Origin: CAZFDT01 sp964518335
GTDB lineage: Bacteria > Planctomycetota > Phycisphaerae > Phycisphaerales > Phycisphaeraceae
Assembly (NCBI GenBank): GCA_964518335.1
Contig: CAZFDT010000052.1
Span: 1 to 35,850 of the forward strand
DNA length: 35,850 bases
Direction: 5' to 3'
The notes under the pieces were generated by a model. That model ran no database searches. It saw nothing but the letters and a program-made list of their open reading frames with translations, and had not been told where the DNA came from. The translations under genes and the position numbers were made by a program. Of the stretch, positions 7,397 through 14,097 are shown piece by piece (position 1 is the first letter of the stretch; each line of letters opens with the position of its first letter).

Positions 7397-7786
7397 TCAG
7401 TACGAGTACTCGATGGCCAGGCTGATCGTGTCCCCCTCAGCCGCTTGGGCCAGCACGCGTATTTCGTGCGGTCCCGGCGCGATGCGGAACTGGATGCGGC
7501 TGCCCTCGGGCGCCTCGTGGAGGGGCACCTCGACCGGATTGCCAGCGTTGTCCAAAGGCCCGACGATTCCGTGGACCTTGTCGATCGTGGGCGTGGCGAA
7601 ATCCTCGTCGGCGGCGAGCGGCAGATGGATGCCACCGACCTTTGCGGCAGTGGTGACGGCCAGGTGCGCGAGGTCGCCGCCTAGAATCGTGGCCGTGATC
7701 ATGACGCCGCGCCCGCTGGGCTGCAGCAACAGCGCCTCCCCCAACTGGGCGGGGCCGATTCCCGAGGCTGTGATTGATCCATCCAT
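7397..7786 (-). CDS. Hypothetical beta-rich protein (129 aa)
   Basis: The ATG at 7786 has a strong leader, CGAAAGGGATTCTT. The protein starts MDGSITASGIGPAQLGEALLLQPSGRGVMITATILGG and has predicted alternating strands to the end (IQFRIAPGPHEIRVLA, TISLAIEYSY). It is a single compact beta-domain with no signal peptide or membrane segment. The strong ribosome-binding site, shared with capsid, cement and tail tube genes, suggests a well-expressed virion component such as a decoration or fibre-associated domain. No family is recognised. Confidence 0.6.
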   Translation of the reverse strand: MDGSITASGIGPAQLGEALLLQPSGRGVMITATILGGDLAHLAVTTAAKVGGIHLPLAADEDFATPTIDKVHGIVGPLDNAGNPVEVPLHEAPEGSRIQFRIAPGPHEIRVLAQAAEGDTISLAIEYSY

Positions 7787-7806
7787 AAGAATCCCTTTCG
7801 CTGCAG

Positions 7807-8628
7807 TTACACCATGGGTAAGGCGATAGCCGGTCCGGTGCGGTAGTGCACCACCGGTTGCGGGTTGTCCGCGCTGATGTCCAACTCACCTGCGACGCCC
7901 AGATTGGTCACGCCAGCTCGCACATCGGCGGGATCGGCGACGGCGGCGTGGCTGGGGCCGTATAGTGTCACGCCTCCTTTGCTGAGTGAGGTGGTGTTTG
8001 CAAACACGTAATGAGGGAACTGATCGAAAAACGAATTGCTGTCGTAGATCAGATCGCCATAGAAATTACCACCGCTGATGTAGGCACCACCAGTTGCGTC
8101 CACCAAACCATGGAACGTGCCCCCATATACAGCAGCGATTCCGTTTAGATCAACGCTACCATTAAAGGTACCGTCGAGAATCTCGTAGTTCACCGACACG
8201 GGACCGTTGAATGTGCCCAGATGGATGGGGGCATTATCGATCTCCACTGAGGCATTGAATATCGCCCCGTAATTGCCCGCGATAGTTATGAAACCGCTTA
8301 CCGGTTCATTAAACGTGCCTCCCTCGATGATGCCAATACCTGTTACCACACCGTTGAACGTGCCAGCGTAGAGTGTTTCGCCTCCAGTTGCCATAAATAT
8401 GCCCCCGTTGAACGTGCCTCCATCAATAGTGGCCGAATTACTCTCAAGATGCCAATCCGCATCCGATGTTCCGGTCTGTGGTGAGTTGGCCACGTTCGCA
8501 AGGGTTCCCATCTCCACAGCGTCATCCTCACCGGGCACAACGGTCAGTGGATTCTCGTCACCATCGACAAAGTTACCGGGCACGTCGAGGTTGCTATCGA
8601 TGCCGCCCGACCAATAATACGTTGCCAT
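7807..8628 (-). CDS. GTFNG-repeat beta-solenoid protein in low-GC DNA (273 aa)
   Basis: The ATG at 8628 overlaps the previous TGA (TGATG). From about residue 65 to 200 the protein is a string of ~17-residue repeats based on G-T-F-N-G-x-V (GGTFNGGIF, AGTFNGVV, GGTFNEPV, LGTFNGPV, DGTFNGSV, GGTFHGLV, GGNFYGDL), the pattern expected of a beta-solenoid. The N-terminus (YYWSGGIDSNLDVPGNFVDG) and C-terminus differ. By eye the gene is near 50 % G+C, well below its neighbours, and codon use is relaxed, so recent acquisition is likely. Between head and connector genes it is out of place for a normal morphogenesis gene. A virion-surface decoration or adhesin role is inferred. Confidence 0.65.
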   Translation of the reverse strand: MATYYWSGGIDSNLDVPGNFVDGDENPLTVVPGEDDAVEMGTLANVANSPQTGTSDADWHLESNSATIDGGTFNGGIFMATGGETLYAGTFNGVVTGIGIIEGGTFNEPVSGFITIAGNYGAIFNASVEIDNAPIHLGTFNGPVSVNYEILDGTFNGSVDLNGIAAVYGGTFHGLVDATGGAYISGGNFYGDLIYDSNSFFDQFPHYVFANTTSLSKGGVTLYGPSHAAVADPADVRAGVTNLGVAGELDISADNPQPVVHYRTGPAIALPMV

Positions 8629-8924
8629 CACTTGCCTCCCTTCGACAGCTCGACCTGCGCGATGGGCAGCAGCTTCTCGCTCGGCACGTCCTTGGCCAGA
8701 TTGGTTAGTTGGTTCTGCAGGGTCGCCGAACCGGCGTCAAAATCGGCAATACGACCGTCCACTGTTTCAAGTTGCTGCTGCAGCCTGTTGCGGCTTGTCT
8801 GAGTTTTCGCTCGAATCAGTTCCCGTTGCTTCAACGCTGCGAGCGCAAGTTCATATCGCCTTACCTTTGGATCGGTAGTGGCGAGAGCATGCTCACGCAG
8901 TTGTGTGATTTCAAGTTCGGTCAT
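8628..8924 (-). CDS. Small coiled-coil protein (98 aa)
   Basis: The ATG at 8924 has GGAG seven bases upstream. The protein is almost entirely helical and charged: TELEITQLREHALATTDPKV, then KTQTSRNRLQQQLETVDGRIADF with heptad-like spacing of hydrophobics, ending PIAQVELSKGGK. It overlaps the start of the GTFNG-repeat gene by one base, so the two are probably co-translated and may interact. No signal or membrane segment is visible. The function is unknown. Confidence 0.6.
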   Translation of the reverse strand: MTELEITQLREHALATTDPKVRRYELALAALKQRELIRAKTQTSRNRLQQQLETVDGRIADFDAGSATLQNQLTNLAKDVPSEKLLPIAQVELSKGGK

Positions 8925-8959
8925 TGACTACTCCAACCAGTGTTTCACCCGCTCCCCCA

Positions 8960-10363
8960 TCACAACCCCATCTGCCGCCGAGCCTCGGCAATTAGCGACG
9001 CCGGCGACGCGGCGATGTCCAGCGTCAGGGCCGGCCCGTCGAGTTTGCGGTTACCCGTGCCGGCGGGGCTGCTGGCCACGCCCGCCGGGACGTTCCAACC
9101 GTAGTTCCACACGATGCAATCTCGCACGACGGCGGCAGCGTCAGCGTCGAGCTTGATCGGCAGCCAGATGCGGCTCGGATTCGGCGGCGGGGTCGCCGCG
9201 GAGTCGATCAGACAGATGCGCTCCGCGAGGGTGCCCTGAGCGCTGCCGCTGCCCTCGATCGAGACCGGCTGGTCGATGTCCCACCAGCTAGAACTCGTGG
9301 TCCGTCCAAAGCGGTAAGCGAGCACATCGCGCAGCACGACGTTGCGGTTGGGCGGCGGCGTCGGAGTGACGTCCTGCCGTTTCATGCCGAAGAGGCGGCC
9401 AGCCTCGATCCCCACGCATCGCTCGAACAGCAGAGGGCCGCTGCCGATCGTGTGCGAACGCACGTTGAAGGCATTATTCGGCGCGCCGCTGCTCCGCACG
9501 TCCCGCACAGCGCCGTTGCAGTCCACCAGGTACATGCCGTGAGCGTTCGTGAATCGCTTGCCTGGATGCTCAATGCTCACGCGCTCGACCTGCAGGCCGC
9601 TGACGTTGAAGCCGAAGATGCCGTGGACGGTCTCGTTGGGCACGCGAACGAGCACGTCTCGGATCGTCACGTTGCGAGTCTGGTTTGGCCTGGCGTCGAT
9701 GATGATGCGGCCAATCACGATGGTGCGCTCCAGCGTCTGGCCGGTGGCGAGCCGCACGACGCCGTCCGCGGGCTTGCGCGTCGTCCAGCCGGTGGTATCG
9801 GGCCAGCGCGGCGATGTGGCCGGCGGCGGGGCCGGGGTCGCCATGATGACGATCGCCTGCTCGGCATGATGCAGCACGACCTGGCCGCGCTTGATGTCGG
9901 CAACGAACAGCCACGGCCCCACGGCGGCCGTGGCGATCTCATGCAGTGGCACCCAGGTCTGCGTCTCGCCGCGCCAGAGGCCGGCCACCAAGTCGGCGTC
10001 GTCGGGCTTGATCGCGGTCACACTGGGCACCGCATCGCCCGGCGACCAAGTGGCCGGCACGCGCGACAGGTCGATCGACAGCGACGGCGCCGGCGGAGGC
10101 TGCGCCGGATCATCGGCGGGCGACGCATCCAGGCGGCGGGCAAGCTCGACCACCTGCTGGCGGAGCTGCGCGAGCTGCTGAGACAGCTCGGCGAGGCTCG
10201 TCACCGCAGAGGTGTCTGCCGCGCGCAGATCCTCCAGCTCGCGCTGCAGCGCCTGCGGCGCCGTCTCCGCGGAGCAGGGCGCGACGAGCATCACTGCGGC
10301 GAGCAGCATCCAGGCCGTCATCGCCAGGTGGCAGGCGCGCTTCGAGATTCGTGGAGGGTGCAT
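8960..10363 (-). CDS. Secreted parallel beta-helix protein with N-terminal coiled coil (467 aa)
   Basis: The ATG at 10363 is selected because AAGGAG lies seven bases upstream; the longer frame overlaps the previous gene. Residues 1-35 form a textbook signal peptide: basic start (HPPRISKRACH), hydrophobic core (MTAWMLLAAVMLVA), then a PCSA cleavage box. A coiled coil follows (ELEDLRAADTS to QQVVELARRLD). The rest alternates short strands and turns (RTIVIGRIIIDARPNQ, VTIRDVLVRVPNE, LQVERVSIEHP, RNVVLRDVLAYRFG) typical of pectate-lyase-like right-handed beta helices. A Sec signal is unusual in a virion operon. It may be exported to the lysogen's surface (a moron) or act on host glycans. Enzymatic activity is not established. 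Confidence 0.65.
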   Translation of the reverse strand: MHPPRISKRACHLAMTAWMLLAAVMLVAPCSAETAPQALQRELEDLRAADTSAVTSLAELSQQLAQLRQQVVELARRLDASPADDPAQPPPAPSLSIDLSRVPATWSPGDAVPSVTAIKPDDADLVAGLWRGETQTWVPLHEIATAAVGPWLFVADIKRGQVVLHHAEQAIVIMATPAPPPATSPRWPDTTGWTTRKPADGVVRLATGQTLERTIVIGRIIIDARPNQTRNVTIRDVLVRVPNETVHGIFGFNVSGLQVERVSIEHPGKRFTNAHGMYLVDCNGAVRDVRSSGAPNNAFNVRSHTIGSGPLLFERCVGIEAGRLFGMKRQDVTPTPPPNRNVVLRDVLAYRFGRTTSSSWWDIDQPVSIEGSGSAQGTLAERICLIDSAATPPPNPSRIWLPIKLDADAAAVVRDCIVWNYGWNVPAGVASSPAGTGNRKLDGPALTLDIAASPASLIAEARRQMGL

Positions 10364-10376
10364 GGGGGTCTCCTTG

Positions 10377-11075
10377 TCAGGCGGCAACGCGAGGTTCGAG
10401 GATGTCCACGTTTGAGCCAGCCCATGGCCAGTTCGGCCGGCCGTGGAAAATGAACCTGGTGTGGGGGGATTGATCGAACACGCTCTGCATCATGGGGCCG
10501 TAGTAGGCCATGGTCATTTCGTGCATGTCCAGGCCGTCGCGGCCGTCGTCGTAGTCGCGGACGATCTGCCGTGCGCTGGATCGATACCCGCTCATGCCGA
10601 CCAGGTGGACCGCACTCGCGCGATGGATCGCGGCGAGTTGCGTCAGGAAGCAGCCCGAGGTGCGCCCATTGCAGAGCCGTCCTGGCGTCCACTGTGTCAG
10701 CCACGTCGTGCGGTACATGTACAGATCGTCCACCAGCGGCGCGAAATCCGGCCGCAGGCGCAGCGTGGTGACGCTCGTGGCGATGCGGGCGCCGCGACGC
10801 TTTGCGTCGCGGGCCTGGTCGATGTGCAGCTCGACGGCTTTTGGATCGGTGAGCCAGTACACGGTGGGCGCTGGCTCGATGGCGATGCCGTTGTTGCACG
10901 TCAGCACGAACGCTTCGTGGTAGTCGCACAGGCCCGACTCGGGGGCGCAGAGGCGGCGGTAGTCCGCCTCTGCGCCGATGCCCGAGCCCAGGACGATCCA
11001 CGTTCGGCCCGCGGGCGGGTCGAACGGTTCGAGCGGCGTGGCCAGCCGCTGCAGACTGTCGGTGTACACGTGCAT
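10377..11075 (-). CDS. Rossmann-like protein, DUF115 / glycosyltransferase-42-like candidate (232 aa)
   Basis: The ATG at 11075 (MHVYTDSLQRL) is chosen; 71 upstream codons are Pro/Arg-rich and antisense-like, and overlap the cement gene. The protein opens with a nucleotide-binding-like turn (TWIVLGSGIGAEADYRR), then strands VLTCNNGIAIEPAPTVYWLTDP and, near the C-terminus, SAVHLVGMSGY. The sequence of glycine loop, hydrophobic-CNN/VN, YWLTDP and HLVGM resembles MptE/DUF115 and GT42-type proteins that appear in phage and glycan loci. It precedes the secreted beta-helix gene by 13 bp. A role in surface-glycan modification with that partner is a hypothesis. Confidence 0.45.
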   Translation of the reverse strand: MHVYTDSLQRLATPLEPFDPPAGRTWIVLGSGIGAEADYRRLCAPESGLCDYHEAFVLTCNNGIAIEPAPTVYWLTDPKAVELHIDQARDAKRRGARIATSVTTLRLRPDFAPLVDDLYMYRTTWLTQWTPGRLCNGRTSGCFLTQLAAIHRASAVHLVGMSGYRSSARQIVRDYDDGRDGLDMHEMTMAYYGPMMQSVFDQSPHTRFIFHGRPNWPWAGSNVDILEPRVAA

Positions 11076-11089
11076 GCTGCAGTGATCCT

Positions 11090-11116
11090 GCCCCGCGCGC
11101 GTTGCCGGGGCGGGGC
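11090..11116 (-). other. Intergenic hairpin downstream of cement gene 1
   Basis: GCCCCGC at 11090-11096 pairs with GCGGGGC at 11110-11116 across 13 bases. It lies in the 58-bp gap between the cement gene stop (11134) and the Rossmann-protein start (11075). No T-tract follows. It may separate high expression of cement from lower expression of the accessory island. Confidence 0.35.
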
Positions 11117-11133
11117 GTCTTCCATCGGCGGCG

Positions 11134-11550
11134 TCAGACCAGGGCTTCGAGCGTGGCGGCGGCGGCGCTGGCGTCGGCGGGGGCGCCCGTGCCGGCAGGC
11201 AGGGGGTTGATCTGGATGCCGATGTAGCGCTTGGCCGTGGTCGGCAGTCGGAAGCGGTGCGTCGCCCCGGCGGCGCCGGCAGCACCATCGCCCGTCTGGA
11301 TGATCACGGCCGGGTATAGCGTGACAGCGGCGCTCAGGTCGGCGCTGTCCGACATGATGACGTCGTACTCCAAAGCGTCATCGTCGGGCAGTTGATCCGT
11401 GGTCAGTGCGGGGGCGGTGACCAGGAACTCGACCATGGCGAGCTGCCTGCCCTGGTCGGTGACTTTGCCTGTGTCGATCGCGTCGGACGTGACGGCGATG
11501 GTCGCCGGCAGCGCTCGCGTGACCTTCAGGAGTGCGTCTCGAACATTCAT
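11134..11550 (-). CDS. Capsid cement (decoration) protein, Bbp16-like, copy 1 (138 aa)
   Basis: The ATG at 11550 has leader CGAAAGGCACACCG; the longer frame is rejected because this ribosome-binding site would lie inside it. Features match the capsid cement family of BPP-1-type heads: VTSDAIDTGKVT, EFLVTAPALTTDQLPDDDALEYDVIMSDS, and HRFRLPTTAKRYIGI followed by a short glycine-rich strand. The paralogue at 11623-12099 begins with the same NVRDALLK core. It lies just after the major capsid gene. It should bind the outer capsid surface and stabilise the expanded shell. Confidence 0.75.
   Translation of the reverse strand: MNVRDALLKVTRALPATIAVTSDAIDTGKVTDQGRQLAMVEFLVTAPALTTDQLPDDDALEYDVIMSDSADLSAAVTLYPAVIIQTGDGAAGAAGATHRFRLPTTAKRYIGIQINPLPAGTGAPADASAAAATLEALV
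11215..11280. repeat. 66-bp exact direct repeat (copy 1; copy 2 at 11695-11760)
   Basis: Bases 11215-11280 and 11695-11760 are identical over 66 bp, 480 bp apart, one in each cement gene. They code for the same segment, around THRFRLPTTAKRYIGI. The flanking coding sequence has diverged clearly, so the block looks homogenised or recently duplicated. Confidence 0.95.
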
Positions 11551-11577
11551 CGGTGTGCCTTTCGTGCTCGTGACCAT

Positions 11578-11610
11578 GAGCCGCCGCCGCCACTTCCGCG
11601 GCGGCGGCTC
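11578..11610 (-). terminator. Strong hairpin between the two cement genes (13-bp perfect stem)
   Basis: GAGCCGCCGCCGC (11578-11590) is perfectly complementary to 11598-11610, with a 7-base loop CACTTCC that itself contains the ACTTCC part of the dispersed motif. It fills the gap between the two cement genes. There is no T-run, so partial termination, RNase processing or mRNA protection are all possible. Confidence 0.6.
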
Positions 11611-11622
11611 TGCGATGGCGTG

Positions 11623-12099
11623 TCAGACCAGCGCCTCCAACGTGGCGGCGGCGCCGCTGGCGTCGCCGGTGCCGCTGGCCGAGGGCGTGATGGTGATGCC
11701 GATGTAGCGCTTGGCCGTGGTCGGCAGTCGGAAGCGGTGCGTCGCCCCGGCGGCGCCGGCGGAGTCTGCTCCGGTCTGAGTGATGACCGCTGGGTACAGC
11801 ACCGACGAGCCGCTGAGGTTCGCATTGTCGGAATGAATGACCGCGTACACCTGCACCTTGGTGTCGGGAAGCTGCGCTGTGGTCAGCGCCGGAGCGGTGA
11901 TGAGGAACTCGAACTGGGCGAGCTGCCCGCCCATGGTCGTGCTCTTGCCCGTGTCGATGGCGTCAGATGTGACGGCGGTGGTGCTGGCCGGCAGCGCCCG
12001 CGTGATCTTGAGCAGGGCATCGCGCACGTTCATGTCGGCGAAGCCCATCGCCGCGACGGCCGCGATGACCAGAATCAGGAGAATCAGGAAGACCTGCAT
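11623..12099 (-). CDS. Capsid cement protein, Bbp16-like, copy 2 with N-terminal membrane segment (158 aa)
   Basis: The ATG at 12099 has the strong leader CGAAAGGCACACACC. Residues 1-22 (MQVFLILLILVIAAVAAMGFAD) form a single hydrophobic segment, followed at Met23 by MNVRDALLK, the first residues of the paralogue. The rest aligns along its length (TSDAIDTGK, EFLITAPALTTAQLP, HRFRLPTTAKRYIGI). The extension thus sits between the ribosome-binding site and the ancestral start. An internal start at Met23 is possible but its upstream region is weaker. A cement protein with a membrane helix is unusual. It could tether capsids to the membrane, or the segment could be a cleaved or buried peptide. Confidence 0.7.
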   Translation of the reverse strand: MQVFLILLILVIAAVAAMGFADMNVRDALLKITRALPASTTAVTSDAIDTGKSTTMGGQLAQFEFLITAPALTTAQLPDTKVQVYAVIHSDNANLSGSSVLYPAVITQTGADSAGAAGATHRFRLPTTAKRYIGITITPSASGTGDASGAAATLEALV

Positions 12100-12127
12100 G
12101 GTGTGTGCCTTTCGTTTTGTGTGGGAG

Positions 12128-12168
12128 AAACCCCCGGTCACAGCGACCGGGGGTGTGACCGGGGGTTT
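12128..12168 (-). terminator. Hairpin downstream of the major capsid gene (14-bp perfect arms)
   Basis: AAACCCCCGGTCAC (12128-12141) pairs perfectly with 12155-12168. The spacer carries a third ACCGGGGGT, so alternative pairing is possible. It lies between the capsid stop (12176) and the cement-2 start (12099). On the minus strand the stem is followed by TCTCCC rather than a T-run. An mRNA stabiliser or attenuator setting capsid:cement ratio is the likely role. Confidence 0.6.
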
Positions 12169-12175
12169 ACCGGCG

Positions 12176-13123
12176 TCAGAGGTCCAGCGACTCGGTGTCC
12201 TTGATCGCGTCGGTGGGCAGGATCGGCACGCCCTCGAAATCGGTCGGCACCGAGGCGACGTTCTGCACGTTCGCCTTGGCCGTGCCGGGGCCGACGTTGA
12301 GGACCGCGGTGCGGCTGACCTGCAGCTGGAACAGGCTGCGGCGCGACATGAAGATTGCGTCGGGCTTGCGGCCCACCGGGAAGAGCGACATCGCCTTGGC
12401 CAGCAGGGCATCGGTGAGGCCCTTGCCGCTGTCGGCGGTGAGCTTCTTGATGCGGACGACCGACTGGATCGAGTTGGCCTGGAGGCCAGGGTAGGCCGTC
12501 AGCGAGCTCACGTAGCCGTCGAACTTCTTGTTGTTGGCGTCCAGGAGCGTTTCCTCGCGCACGGACGACATGGCGAATACGCCGTTGGCGCCCCAAACCC
12601 ACTGCACGTCCTGCGGGCCGAACTTCACCAGCCACACCGACGAACCGGTGGCGGCCGTCGTGCCCGTGGCATCGACGACCATGTTGGTGGCATCGTGCAT
12701 GTTGATCAGGCCAGGGTGGCCCTTGGCGTGATTGCCCGCGCCGTAGTAGAACTGCGACGCCAGGCCCTGCATCTCGCCCTCCATGATGCCCTGGCTCTCC
12801 TGAGCGATGTAGACCTGCGGGCCGTCCTCGTAGCGGTCGGCGACGGCCTTGTCCACCTCGAAACGCGGGTTGAGGATGTACGTCTCAACCAGGCGGTTCT
12901 CGTAGGTCGCCTTGATCGGGTCGAGGCCCTCGTTGGCGTCGCGGAAGCTGCCGGTGACGCGGCCCAGGGCGACGCGCACGCGCGTTCGGAAGTTGAGGCC
13001 CTTGATCGTGCGGGCCGGCACGGCGGTGAGCTCGGGATGCGCCTTGATGGTCTCATCGACCAGGCCAACGACGGCATCGTTGCCGTTGGCTTTCACGATA
13101 TCGAGCAGTGTCGGACGACTCAT
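12176..13123 (-). CDS. Major capsid protein, Bbp17-like HK97 fold (315 aa)
   Basis: The ATG at 13123 has leader CGAAAGGATTCAC. The protein begins MSRPTLLDIVKANGNDAVVGLVDE and continues with PELTAVPARTIKGLNFRTRVRVALG, then FRDANEG, the characteristic opening of the Bbp17-like major capsid family. It also has a long central ETYILNPRFEVDKAVADRY helix region and a C-terminal VPILPTDAIKDTESL typical of the axial domain. Length is normal for the family (310-330). A scaffold-like gene precedes it and two cement genes follow, so it forms the icosahedral shell in the BPP-1 style. Confidence 0.9.
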   Translation of the reverse strand: MSRPTLLDIVKANGNDAVVGLVDETIKAHPELTAVPARTIKGLNFRTRVRVALGRVTGSFRDANEGLDPIKATYENRLVETYILNPRFEVDKAVADRYEDGPQVYIAQESQGIMEGEMQGLASQFYYGAGNHAKGHPGLINMHDATNMVVDATGTTAATGSSVWLVKFGPQDVQWVWGANGVFAMSSVREETLLDANNKKFDGYVSSLTAYPGLQANSIQSVVRIKKLTADSGKGLTDALLAKAMSLFPVGRKPDAIFMSRRSLFQLQVSRTAVLNVGPGTAKANVQNVASVPTDFEGVPILPTDAIKDTESLDL

Positions 13124-13176
13124 GTGAATCCTTTCGTGTTAAGAGTCGGTGGGGTCGGGTGCTGCAGTGAGCCGCG

Positions 13177-13776
13177 TTACTTGGCGGCCTCGGTCGTCTT
13201 GGTGTCAGTGGCCGCACTTCCGGGGGCGGCGGCGCTGCCTTGGGTCGGGAGCTTGATCGATTCGGCGAACTTCGCCACGCCGGGCGTCAGGCCGTTGAGC
13301 GCGTTGGCCGCGGGAGACGCCGTCTGGTTCGGCGTGGTCCCGCCATCCTTCGACGCGGCGCCGAAGTCGGGCTTGAGCGCCTTGGCTTCGGCGGCGATCA
13401 GATCGGCCTGGGCCGTCAGCTCCTCGTCGGTCTGACCCGTGAGCAGCTTGCCCAGGTTGGCGTTGCCGCCGAGCTTCTCCTTGACGATCTTGTCGATCGT
13501 CGCCTGTCGCGCGGCTTTCGCCTGGTCGGACGCGGCGGCGGCCTTCAAACGCGCATCGAGCTGATCGCCAACGATTTTGGCGACCGCCTCGGAGTTGAGA
13601 CCATCGCCCGGCTTGATCGCGGCGACCTGGTCGGCGATGGGCTTGACCGCCTCGGTGACCGTTCCGGTCACGGTGGTCTTGACGGAGTCGAGGATCTCCG
13701 TCTTGAGGTTTGTCATCGCCTCGGCGATGAGCGCCTTGACGTCCGGCGCTTCGGGGTTCGTGGTCTGCTCAGGCAT
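13177..13776 (-). CDS. Scaffolding-like protein (199 aa)
   Basis: Two starts are possible. The ATG at 13776 is preferred because it has the CGAAAGGACTCAGCG leader used by other virion genes; an ATG at 13839 (GAGG upstream) would add 21 basic residues. The protein is helical, rich in Ala, Lys, Thr and Asp, with a coiled-coil-like middle (AVKPIADQVAAIKPG, QLDARLKAAAASDQAKAARQATIDKIV) and a disordered Thr/Ala/Pro tail. The tail includes PGSAATD, encoded by an exact copy of the dispersed 11-mer (13216-13226). It lies directly before the major capsid gene. No protease motif is visible, so a plain scaffold is more likely than a protease-scaffold fusion. Confidence 0.65.
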   Translation of the reverse strand: MPEQTTNPEAPDVKALIAEAMTNLKTEILDSVKTTVTGTVTEAVKPIADQVAAIKPGDGLNSEAVAKIVGDQLDARLKAAAASDQAKAARQATIDKIVKEKLGGNANLGKLLTGQTDEELTAQADLIAAEAKALKPDFGAASKDGGTTPNQTASPAANALNGLTPGVAKFAESIKLPTQGSAAAPGSAATDTKTTEAAK

Positions 13777-13848
13777 CGCTGAGTCCTTTCGGTTGCGTCG
13801 CCGGACGCCGGCGAACGGGTTGAACGATGGAAAACGCATTGGACTGCC

Positions 13849-14097
13849 TCACTTACTCCGTCGCAGGGCGGCGCGCAGCCGCTTCTCGTCGGCGGCGAAC
13901 TTCGCGGGGTCGCTGCCGATGTTCGAGTGGTAAGCGTCGGGGATGTCCTTCATGTGCGTGGCGATGAAGTCGCGCCGTGCTTGCGCGCGCGACTCGGCGG
14001 ACGGCGCTGACCTTGACGGCCGTGGCAAGGTCACTTCCGGGGTCACTTCCGGGGGCGGGGGCGCTTCGGTGGTCTTGGTGGTCCGTGGCATGGTCAT
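13849..14097 (-). CDS. Small basic protein with PPEV repeats (82 aa)
   Basis: The ATG at 14097 overlaps the portal stop by 4 bp and has AGGAG upstream. The N-terminal third is low complexity, TTEAPPPPEVTPEVTLPRP, encoded by two adjacent copies of the dispersed motif (14033-14042 and 14045-14055). The rest is a small helical, basic domain (SRAQARRDFIATHMKDIPDAYHSNIGSDP, then KRLRAALRRSK). Between portal and scaffold, it may be a head assembly factor. No family is recognised. Confidence 0.6.
   Translation of the reverse strand: MTMPRTTKTTEAPPPPEVTPEVTLPRPSRSAPSAESRAQARRDFIATHMKDIPDAYHSNIGSDPAKFAADEKRLRAALRRSK
14033..14055 (-). repeat. Two adjacent copies of the dispersed motif, in frame as PPEVTPEV
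   Basis: ACTTCCGGGG (14033-14042) and ACTTCCGGGGG (14045-14055) on the plus strand are separated by two bases. On the coding strand they read CCCCCGGAAGT and CCCCGGAAGT and encode Pro-Glu-Val twice. The second is extended by GGGGCGGGGGCG-type G runs. Confidence 0.9.

Noticed and set aside
7807..10363. Diversity-generating retroelement target
   Set aside because: No reverse transcriptase, template repeat or IMH-like pair is visible in the window.
13777..13839. 21-residue N-terminal extension of the scaffold-like protein
   Set aside because: The GAAAGGACTC leader at 13776 fits the shared virion-gene leader better, though the ATG at 13839 with GAGG upstream cannot be excluded.
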